This document shows, in pieces, positions 11,001 through 22,000 of a stretch of 64,000 nt of DNA. Position numbers and translations under genes: made by a program. The notes under the pieces were generated by a model. It saw only the letters and a list, made by a program, of their open reading frames with translations. It had not been told where the DNA came from and did not search any database. Position 1 is the first letter of the stretch, and every line of letters starts with the position of its first letter. This DNA comes from Apteryx mantelli (lineage: Eukaryota; Chordata; Aves; Apterygiformes; Apterygidae): the NCBI RefSeq assembly GCF_036417845.1, contig NC_089980.1, positions 62,742,501 through 62,806,500 of the forward strand, in the 5' to 3' direction.

Positions 11001-12792
11001 TGGCTCTCCACCAGATGGCCCAGATGGCGTTTACGGTGGTCTGCAGAAGACCATGTTGGCGTAGGAGTAGTTTTCTCTCTCCAATGGGGGCTCCACATTC
11101 AGATCATGTCCTAGATATCACCAATTAGCTAGATATATTTTGAGATGCTCATTTAGTTTCATTTCTTGTGGTCACCAGTGACTTTTGCTAAGCATCCTAT
11201 CCCATCCTAAGTATCCTATTTTGAATATCCTATCCTCAGAGTTAATTAGAAACAGCCTTGAAAGACAGCTTTGTATTTCTAACTGTTCAAAGTATGCAAG
11301 CGTTACATTACTAACAAAGGTCCTGTTTTCCTCTAGCAGAACTGGTGGTATGGGCAGCTGTTGGGAGAAGGCAAGGAGAGCTGGGAGCTGTTGAGACACA
11401 TAGCATACTCCTCATCATGCTGCAGTGAGAAAAGGGGACACTGTAGGAAATCCCCTTGGGCAGGAAGGAAACTGTGCACTCTTAAGAAGGTTTGACTGGA
11501 GCAGTGGTCATTAAGCTGCACAGATCATAACGTTAGTATCACTCATTTGTGGTATGAATTTCGAAACTTGGTCCTATAACAAATTTGTTATTCTCTGAGC
11601 TTATAAATCCCTTTACAACAGCTCAATGACCTTTCCCCCCACACACCTTGATTCTCCATTGGTAACAGGATAGCATTTGAACACCACATCTTCTCGATCC
11701 CTTCATTTCACAGAGTGGATTTTCTTTCTGTGGCCAGGATCCAACACTTGTTGAAGAAATTTGTACAGCTGAAAGGGAAGACTGTGTGCCCCTGCTATCT
11801 GATTGCAGAGGCACAGATCCAAACACTTCCGCTGTCGTTCATCTGTCAGACAACTGGGTCCAGCTAACACTTCCCTGTATAACCAAAGGTCTCAGCCCTG
11901 CTCATCTTCCCAAGAAAACTTAACCAGTAAACATCCCAAACAACTTATCTATAAGGCAGAAAGATGACAAATAAGAACAGGGAGAAGAGAGGATTTGGGG
12001 GGTGACCTTCATAGAGGAGGGAGTCAGGGTGAGGGAACTGGTTTGTAGGGATGGGCAGAGAGAATATGTTAGAGGGGGAAAATTAGCATGTCTCTCTCTT
12101 GAGAGGGTTAAAAAGGGCATCCGACAGGGGAGAGCAGGGAGAAGCTCTTCCCCTATGAAAGACTGGGGGACTCCAGCCTGGGGAGAGGGGAATGGGAAAA
12201 TACACAAACCCCAGAAATGGGGTGAAGGACTGATGGGCAGTGGGATAACATGACACTCAGAGCTCATGCCATCTGTAGGATAGGAAACCTACATAAAGCC
12301 CGGGCAAGAAGAAGAGGTGGAATGCTACCACATTTGAGAAAGCCCTTGAACAGGGAGGAATGGAAAGCTTTTGTTGCAGAGGCTTGCTGGGGGAGAGGGC
12401 AAGACCAGTGCGAGGGTCTCTCAGGGTGTGCCTATGAATTCCCATCCCTCCCGACCTGAGAAACAACACCTTGGTACCTCCATAATTAACATCCTTCTTA
12501 CTGATCCATCAGCTGTTCTGTTTGTCCAGGTTTTTCAAGGGCAAAGAAGAAAGGGCTCAAATACTCATCCACTCTTCCCCAAATCATCAAAATCTTAAAC
12601 AATCAGCACCCTTTCCAGCTCTCCCCACCAGAGGTATATACTAAAATTATATACTAATAAACAAAGAACTCAAATATATAATGACATAAATAATTGCTCA
12701 CTGAGCTGGAAAGTGCATCTTTTTAAAGCTGTTCTGCTCTTAACAAGAATCACAGAGCATTCCCTTCCTGCAAACATCATACTCAGAAAAAA
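8098..12792. other. Interval between convergent PLG and SLC22A3; no assigned gene
   Basis: From 8098 to about 10830 the sequence is A+T rich with no recognised feature except a T-rich tract near 9794-9826. From about 10840 to 11095 it is distinctly G+C richer. From 11100 to 12780 it is mixed. A longer SLC22A3 3' UTR could reach into this interval, since TTTATT (AATAAA on the - strand) also occurs near 8342 and 8424, but nothing proves this. Two short coding-like stretches are reported as findings. Confidence 0.5.
9794..9826 (+). repeat. Pyrimidine tract ending in T11
   Basis: A TTTTC-rich run ends in eleven consecutive T at 9816-9826. It is low-complexity sequence with no associated element recognised. 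Confidence 0.75.
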
Positions 12793-12964
12793 TTTATTTC
12801 ATATTTATAGAAAAATACAATGTTTATTTTGAATGTCCTTATGCTCAGAAGAAGAACATGGAGTATAATCCACACTCTGCAGCAAACTTTAAAGTGGTAG
12901 CATGTGGAAAAATAAATTCCCAGTATGGGAACAGGGTTCTTTGCCCAGTGCTGTCCTTCAGAGA
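12793..12964 (-). promoter_or_regulatory. SLC22A3: SLC22A3 proximal 3' UTR with polyadenylation signals
   Basis: On the - strand, AATAAA hexamers lie at 12823-12828 and 12793-12798, roughly 140 and 170 bases after the stop codon at 12965-12967. They would define a short 3' UTR. More distal sites are possible. Confidence 0.5.
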
Positions 12965-13022
12965 TCAAATATAAGAGCTGGTGTCCCGGTGTTTCCTCTT
13001 CTTGCCACATTTACCATAATGA
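12965..13022 (-). CDS. SLC22A3: SLC22A3 exon 11, basic C-terminal tail
   Basis: A 58-nt final exon encodes [18 protein letters not shown] and stops with TGA at 12965-12967. It aligns with the KCGRNKK tail of mammalian OCT3. The acceptor TTTTTCTTCAG at 13023 and onwards is strong. It is too short to be found by open-frame length; it is placed by homology, phase (AG plus T) and splice site. Confidence 0.9.
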
Positions 13023-16000
13023 CTGAAGAAAAATGAGGGGAGAGGGGAAAGAAGGAAGAAAAGAGAAAAAAGAGTTGTAGTCCAAGCTACAGTACTGATC
13101 CATTTACCTTCTCTATATCATTTCCTCTTTCTTTTGTTTGTGCACTGAAATGGGCAAAGGTTGCTGACATAATAGCCAAATCCACTGTTTGAAACAGTAA
13201 TGTATGGCATTAAATCCTCAGGACATTTACTGCCAAGCAAGGCAAAGTGTAAATATTCCCTTCATGCTTGCACCACAGTGAAGAGCCCAGCTTGTTGTGC
13301 TTTAGGAGTGGGAAGACAGAGCCTATAGATGTTCAGCTGTAAATTCATCTTGTGAGTGACTTTGCAATATGTGGAGATGCTCCCATTATCAAGAACCTTT
13401 CCTCAGAGGACATTTGCATTGAGGTAGTGGCCAGCTGTCTTGATCAGAGAGCTGCAGACTATAATTGCAGTATCTTTCTTGTACACTGTCACTTTGTGCT
13501 TCCAGAGGTGTACAAGGTCTTTATGAGAAAAATACAGATTCTATTTCCATATATTTTTTAAAAAAGACTACCTTTGTGGTATTGAAAAATTCACACTTCT
13601 ATCAAGAAAAATGCCACCTGTGCACAACATCAGGCTGTCTAGGGAATTTACTTTCACACTCTAAGAGCATCAATCTCTTTTGTTTTTTAATTTATAAAGG
13701 CTGGCAAGGTTCAAGGAGAACACTCTGAGGAAGGAAGTACACATCATACCTTGAAAGCTGTTCAGCATCCTCCACTGTCTCCGGTAAGGAGATTCCCTTT
13801 GTCTCTGGTAAAAGCAGTACTAGGAGCCCACAAACAATTGCAAGAATACCTACAGCAGACATTAAAGAAAAGAAAAAGCAATAAGAAATTCATTACATTC
13901 CTTATTTTCAGGATTTATCCACTGAAGAAAGCTTATTTGGATTAAGGTTAAGTGAGTGATCCTACTCTTATAGAACACCTTTATCCTGAATTAGTTTAAC
14001 CTAGAAAAAAAACCTGAAGGCTATGGGTTCATTTGCAGCCTGAATTGCCCTAAAAGTGAGATCTTAGAGGTAAAAAACCTGACACAAGTGCATATGGGTA
14101 AGTACACACAAACTGCATTGGAACTGGGATGACATTTCTCACCTAGGATAGATATGCCTCCTTTCAAGGGGCTGCATTACATAGGTGTATCTGTTTGTGT
14201 TCCTCAGGACCACTGAGATTTTCCTGAAATATTCTGTTCACGTAGCCATGGCCAAAGTAGACTACATGACTCAAAATAAAACTTCATCCTTGGGAAGTAA
14301 AGAATAGTAGGGCTTGAGCAAAAGGTGAAATGTTCCCTGACTGTGTTGCGCCTGGGGTTTTGTTTGTTTGCTTAGCAATAAAATCTTCCAAGGAGGATCC
14401 TCCCTGACTTTTTAGCTATTTACTCAAGACAGTGGAAAATCTTACGTCCTTCAGCAGCAGCAGAATTTGTAATTAGATAATGTGAACACAGTACTTCTAT
14501 ACACATCTATTCTTGGTGTAATGATGATTTTTTAAAAATGTCCTTTCTCTTTCCATTTGTATTTTCAAGCTGAGGTTATCTTTAGCCACCAATGTCCCTT
14601 CTTATTGTATCCTATCCTTTTTGCTTTTTTCCCTGTCTCATGTACTTCTGGTAGTCTGTTTTAATTGCAGACTCCTACTTCCCTGCTGGAAATAGCTCAT
14701 TTTTTCTACAGATTTACTCTACAGGGCTCATTTTCCCAAAGTGCAACTGAGCAGCAGACTCCAACAGAACTAAAAAGTTATGCTTAATACAACATTTATA
14801 GTCATAACTGTATATACCAGAAAAATAAAACAAAGATTTTTGAAAGGACATCAACCTCTACTGTTGAGAGAGTAAGCTCACTCTCCTGCAATTACAGAAC
14901 TCAGCTGCAAGGTTGTTCATTCTTCAAGCACCTCACATAGTTTCTTCTGTGCTGCTTCAACCAAGTTACCAAAATAGGCCTGAGGTCTCCCATAACTTGC
15001 TGCAAAATCAGATGGAGTCATCCTAGTGGGAGCTTGTTTCTAAACAAGGAATTCTGTTTGTCTGAGGAAAGGCTGTTGCATACAACAGAGGCATGGATAC
15101 AGTCTGAAGCAGTGTCAGAAGGATAAAAGATAACATATATTCAGCAACTATGAAGGAGAGTCCATTCCCCCAGGGACAACTTCAACCTTTAGAAGTACAC
15201 CACAAGTGGGAGCTTTCAGCAGGGTCCTACAGGTCCTGCTATGAGGCTCCTTGCTTGGCTGCAGGGATGCCCCATGCTGTCCAGGGTGCTACATTACCCT
15301 TGGAAAGACGTGGCATATTTCACCCACATTTGCCCTTCAGTTTCTTATATTAGGCATGACGGTTGAGGGAACGTGGTTTGTGAGAGGGAGATGAGGCCAC
15401 ACACTAAACTTCTGCCCTAAAATAAAAGCTCTGTTAGGAGAAGGCTATATTAACAAAAAGTACTTTTAAAATCATTTCTTACTGAAAATAATTAGAGGTA
15501 GCTCCAACCAAATGGCTGCTAATCGAAAGAGCAGGAATGGGGCTATGATTCCCCCTAGATCGCACAAACTTGAGCACAGGGAAACACCAAAGTTTCTGCA
15601 AAAGAAAAATAGTGCCATTTATTTCAGAAATGCTAACAAACAGATGAACCAGCACTTCAGGCAGCAGAATGTAGGCATTAGCTCCACAATTATCTCATCA
15701 GTATATGCCATTCACATTGAACAGTGGCTGTTTAGTTAGGAAACTCTGGAGAAAACAGTTTTACTAAAAAGCAGTGTAACGGGGAATGGGGAAAAGCAGA
15801 GGAAAAAGTTAAAAGATTTCCGGGAGCTTCAGCTGGTAGATTTCCCCTGTGACCCAACTTGACTTACCTCAGCGTCGTAGGGTACAATTCAGTATTCACA
15901 AGATACACAATTTCAAAAGCGATTGTGATGCTCAGTCTTCCCAGTGTGGCTACTGTGGTTTTGAACCATGGAAGATCTGTTCATTCAAAAAGAAACCCTG

Positions 16001-19000
16001 GTGAAGTGTGCTTTCCTGTATTAGCCACACTCTTCAGGCCTGGTTCTCACTTACATGGATTTTATACCGATAACTCCATAGACTGCAGCAGAGTTTTTCT
16101 AATATATGGGCATAAGAAAAGCCTCTTCCTGGTTATTTACAAAGTGCCAGAACACAGTAAAACACAAGCAATGATGGGAAAACTAGAAAAAGCTGCTTCT
16201 AAATTTGAAAAGGAAAGAGGTACTAAAGCGACAGCATAAGCACCAAACACCTATTGCTCTGGCACAACTAAACTATTGCTTCAGCAGCCCTGGACTCCAA
16301 AGGATTTTCCAGAGGAGTCTCATCTCCTAGGATTTATTGAGCAGTCTCTGGTTACAATGGCTAGTTCTGGCGTCTTGAATTCAAAACTAGTCAGCAGAAG
16401 TACTTTTCATTCCTCTTCAAAGACAGAAGAATTACTGCCACATGAAATCACTGACAACAAGATCTCACCAACTCGGAAGAAGAGATTGGAGAGCTAACCA
16501 CACAGCTAGTGATTAACAAAAAGGCTCTCCTTGGCTTAAACCAGTCTGTAACTTTTTAGCAGCAAGCCCCTGATGCATTTGAGGGAAAAGGTGGGAGAAG
16601 GAATGAGAGCACAGTGTCTCTACCTGCCTATGCGAGTGATTATACACCCCCCCCTTGTCAAAGGCTGGTTACAGAACTAGATGGACTTCAGTTTCATTCA
16701 ACCACACAACTTCTATTTTTCTGCTTCTAAGAGAGTAAGTCCCAGGTCCTGTCAGCAAAAGCTATGTCACAGAAATTCTGGATTGGTCAAGCCAGATTGA
16801 AGGGCCACTGCTGTAGATATTTATCTATACTGGCATCTATTGCTTTCTAACATCATGCAAGGCTGCTTTGGAGAAGCAAAAATGATGTCCAACTGATTGA
16901 TTCAAGACACTGGCAGGGCATAACGCCATGAGTGGGAGAATGAATGCCATATGCTTCCCTGACCATGTCCAGATTGTGCCCCAGAAAGGAGGATTTATTT
17001 ATACAGGGATGCTACACACCAAGAAATGCAGTTGAGTTACCTCTCAAAGCATCTGACCACAAAGAAGCCACTTTTAAAGATGCATCTACAGCTACATGGC
17101 CTTAGACCAGGCCAGCTGCACTGTACAATTTTTTAGCCACTGCACATCAGACATGCTCCTAATGATGCTGCTTCTGACAGTCCTCCCTCTTCCCTTCCCC
17201 GGATCCTGACATCGTACATGACACAATGTGCCTACGGGCCTTACACTGCTCTGCGTCAATCTCACCAGTGGGGAACAAGGTGTACGGGGCACGAAGGTCA
17301 TATCTGCCCCGTGGGGCAGAGCTATTCCATGTTGCGGAGGGCAACCCTTCAGCAGTCTGACAGACCTCTCTGGAGAGCCAGTGGCCTCTGGGGAAGAGTC
17401 ACATGGAAAGTAGCAAGTACTTCAGCAGCGCTCTTGGAAGAAGATGGTCTCCCATATGGTCTAACCATGAAGATTTTTCAAGGTGGTGAAGAGCTGCCTG
17501 CCAAGGAGTCTGGGAGCCTAGCGAAACTGCAAGCCTGAACATGGCATGAAGCGGGGGCAGTCTGCCACCAGCAGGCAGAGGGCTCTGGCAGTGACTGTGT
17601 TTTCACTTAAACAAGAAGAACAAGAAAACATTTCAGTTTGCTCTGAACCAAAAATGAGATGCTTGGGTTTTTTTTTTCCCTTCCAAAACAATCAAACAAA
17701 TGCCTCAACAAATTTCATCCCATGTTGTGAGACATTGCCTTTGCCCTGAAAAGGTCTGTTTTTCAAACACTTGTAAGAAATGCAAAGGCTAGAAAGAACA
17801 AAATAAATCCATGTTGTCACCATAGCACCCCTTCAGTCAATAAGGCCCCTGAGGTGAGGGTGACGTACTCCTACCTCTGCCAGGAGGACCTGAACTGTGT
17901 GAGCACCACAATGTCACTGAGCGCTGGCAAGCTGCTATTGCTGTTCTTCCCATCTGTATAAACAGGCGTTTCTTGAAAGCAGGATTTGGACCTCAGGTGT
18001 CCCATATGCAAATATCCTAATCCCCAGGCTGTCCTCTTTTCAGCCTGATTAACATTACCAGGGAGCAGGGTCCCATCAGCACTGCTCTGTCACTACTGAG
18101 GGCATGCTGATGGCAGCACCTGGCTGGCTGTAGGTTACCCCTTCGGTCTCTCCCTCAGGCCATACCAGTCCCACAGGATGCTCCTGCTCTAACCTCAGAC
18201 CTGCTCCACAGTGCTCAGCAAAATGGTGCTGCCCAAAAAATGTAGCTGCTTCAGGCAAATGCCCTGAAGGAATAATTCCCCAGTGTCATTCTTTGTTTTC
18301 TCCTTCTGCTCTGGACAATCAACAGTCCTCAGTCCTTGTTGTCCCAATGCATCCTTTGTATTGCTTTCATAGGTTGAAAATGGTGCCGGCAAAGTCAACA
18401 GATGACAAGGGAGAAATCTTGGGTGCTTAACTGGGCCCTCTGTGCCAGAAATGCTGTGCTTATGATGAGAAATGGCCCCAGGGCTTCACCGAGTGGTGAG
18501 CTGCCACCAGCAGCAGAGTGCTGCTGGTATCCACTCATGGTGCACTGTGGCTCTTTGGAGAGGCTCAAAGCAGTGGGGACCTGGGAGGTCACAAGGAGAA
18601 TACTTCAGGACAGCAGGTCAAATCTCCATGGCCTTCAGCTGTCAAACTGATGAACTTAAACAAGTGACTACAATACAGTATCCCAGGACAAAGTCACACA
18701 GCCACCAGAGCCAGGCCCAGGACCAGACCCTTGACCTCCCCTTCCCATTTCTCTGTCACATTGTTTCTGCTTCTGTTGAAGCAATGGAGCTCCTCAAACA
18801 TGTAGTATTAACTTCAAATACTTTTGGAGGAATCCCTTTAAAGGAAGTGAATCAACATACCTCTTTGAAGGATTTCAGTCTGCACTCACAGCAAACCTGC
18901 CTGTTTTCATGGGCCAGTACTCTCGAAGTGGCATTTCATGGCTCTTCTCTAGGAAAACCATTACCTTGTGATACAATTTCGGGAATCAGCACCTGTAAGG

Positions 19001-22000
19001 CTAGCCAGGACTGTCGCTTCACTTTGATGGGAACAACCCTGGGGAGGAATAAGCCTCTCTAATGCCAATTCAGTTGCCAGTTCCTACCTGTTCTGAGGCA
19101 CAGCATGTTGATGTGGTATTGCTCTGTGCAGAGCACCTCTAAATGTTTCCCTGAGGATATGCACTTCATGGTATAGTTAAATAGCTACAAAGGAGGGAAA
19201 ACAATTTAAAGAAAAGAAAGGAGTACTGGAAAGCCTGAATGTTATATCAGACCATTTAGTTGTTTTTGAAGCCAGATAACTATGATTTAATTGAAAGTTA
19301 CACCTTTATCCCCTTAGCATCGCCCAAATTCCTGGGAGGTTGAAAGCAGGGCAGCCATCTCCAGGTTGCCTGCTGCAGCCCCCACACTGTATAGTGGTTG
19401 TGGACTGGGAGGAAATGGGGAGTCAAACTGAAAAGTGGGCAGAGCACATTACAGCCTGGCACCTCTGGGCTGCTGAAATAGCCTGATAACGCCAGGAGAG
19501 CCATGAATCTGGATGAAGGTCTTTAGAGGTTAGGCTGTGTATTTTTCTTCTACACATTGATTTGTCTGGAGATGAGAAGACCATCATGTTGTCACATCTA
19601 AATCATTGATTTCTTACATCGTAAGTATCTTCCAAGTAGGGGAATATGTTTTCCCCTTATATTTGTGTCCCCTTCCCCTGCTTCTGCCTTCAAAAACAGG
19701 ATAGGGCCTTTATACACATCTCTCTTAGAAATATATCTATCTGCTGCTCACTACCCATCACAGATGCAGCTATTATACGTTCCAGGGCAATCCATGAGCA
19801 AATAAGGTATATTGTCCCATAACTGTGGTGTTACTTGCATTACAGGACACATTTTACTTTTATCTAAAGCTTTGTGTGGCCTCCTACTCAAGGATTGTCA
19901 CAGAGAAGTCATTGACCTAAAGAGCCTAGTGTTGGGAAGCGAACAGAAAGGCAGGGAATTACCTTCTGGCAAGAACGCAGTAATGAAGCATGCAATTCCC
20001 GCCACAATGTTGCTTATCGCGAAGGGAGGGCACCGACCAATGCGATCAATTGTCACTAGAATCAGGAGAGCTGCAGGCAATTCTACAGCTCCTGAGATGA
20101 AGAAGTCTAGGTAGAGGTTTCCTCCAACAATTCCTAGGCGCATGACAAGCCCTTGGTAGATCAGAGCACTTGTGAACCTAAATAGTAAAGGGAAAAAATG
20201 TTGTGAGGCAAACAAATGACTGTAAGCAGCTGGAAAGAACCTAAAAGTCACAAGGGAATTATTCTTCAAAACATTCCACTCGTCCAATAAATCACACTGA
20301 TGTGCATACTCACCAGGCGTACATCAGAATCAGCGTGTTTCTTCTCATCTGGGGAGTTCTAATCAGATCGAGAAATGAGGGATTGCTGACCTCTTCATTA
20401 CTAACAGTGATCTGAGGAGAAAAGTAAGCAGCAGAATCAGTTGTCAAGTCAGACAGACACTGGAACACAGTTTCTAAGTAAACACAGTGCTCAGCTATAT
20501 TCCAGTCAAGTGAGCAAAGGTGTTTATGACTCCGTTTGCTGCTTTTAGCACTCTGTAATGGTAGGCAATTGTGTGAAATAACTTATAATCAAATACAGCT
20601 GCTGATATTTTATAATAATGATGGTGCAAAAATCAGAAAAAAATCCCAAAGCTTGACTTCTGGGTCCTCTTGAGAATGGAAAAATAATTTCCTCATTGCA
20701 AACTGAGAGAAGTTGACCTGGAATTCCTTGAAAGATGATAAATGCACTTTGTCATGTTACAGTCACGCAGAGCAGAACTGCCTGTGACCAGAGACTGGCA
20801 GAGAGAAGGAGACTGCCACAGGAACGGTAGAGTGATTGAGAATGGGGGAAGCAGTGTGAGAGAGGAGATGAGCAAAAAGCAACAGGCTTGGGAATGTTAC
20901 TGCTGACACAGCTGGGCAGCAGGAAGAAAAAAGAAGTGAGAGAAAAAACAGATCTATGAAGGGGCCTGGGTTTCAAAGAACTTTTAACTGGTGAAAGTCA
21001 GATGGACCTAAAATACAAGCATTATGCTGAACATGGCTTTTACCCCGAAATAACTAAAAGTCCTGAAAAGTATAAATAAATAACCCTCATACTGGCTAAG
21101 AAGTGTATTAAATCTGTTTTTCACTATTCACTATTTCCTCCAACACTTTTGCAGCAAGACATTCAATTAAATTATTAGCTAGAAGGCTTAACAATAACAG
21201 AAAAGGCCTGGCTCTCCACCCAGCCTGAGACTGCATTTTGGAATTCATTACCATGGGATTTGGTGAAGCCAGAATATTACTGGAGTCAAAATGGGATTAG
21301 ACATATTCATGGAGGCTAACTTGACCACTAGATTTTAACTGTGAAGGGCCAAAAGTCGACTCTGGCTTGGGGGTTTTCCAAGCCTGTCAGGTGTCAGAGA
21401 CCGGGAGAATATATGGATCATACTGTTCCCACCCAAGATTTCTCCCCAGCTTTATCGGTTATTTGCAGAGACAAAATGCTGGGACACATCCTGGTGTCTG
21501 AATCAAATGGCAGCCCTTTTGTTCACAGGCCCATTTTGCAAAGGAAAATGAGGCAGAGAAGGCATGGATGGGTTTAGGCAGAGACAAACCATGAGTCAGC
21601 CTCAGAATGACAGTCATGGCTGAGATTTCCATCAATTCTCAAAAACATTGTAGAAAAGATGTACTTAAATCTGCTACGCTGTTTTGAGGAGGATTTCAGG
21701 CAGCCTGACTGTTTTGACTCTCAGAGAGCTGAGAGTCCCCCACTCCTGAGAGGAGGAAGCCTTCCTCTGTGACCACAGTGTCTGCTGCTCACGGAAGGGA
21801 CCTCCCACACCTACGCAAGGAGCCCCAAAAAACACTCCTGGCCTGTGGGGAGGTGAAGGTTTCACAAGGGTGAAAGGACAGAGAAGCATGCAGATCAGCA
21901 ATGAGACAACAGGCAGAGCCAAAGGCACTGACATAAAGTCTCCTCAGCTCAGCCAGAGCTACGTCCACCACATTTGTTCTGTACTTGTTTTTCACATCAT

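Noticed and set aside
17092-17538. Overlapping open frames on both strands in SLC22A3 intron 7, considered as a retroviral or gene fragment
   Set aside because: No protein motif, long terminal repeat border or splice context could be recognised; a CpG-containing patch is all that is visible.
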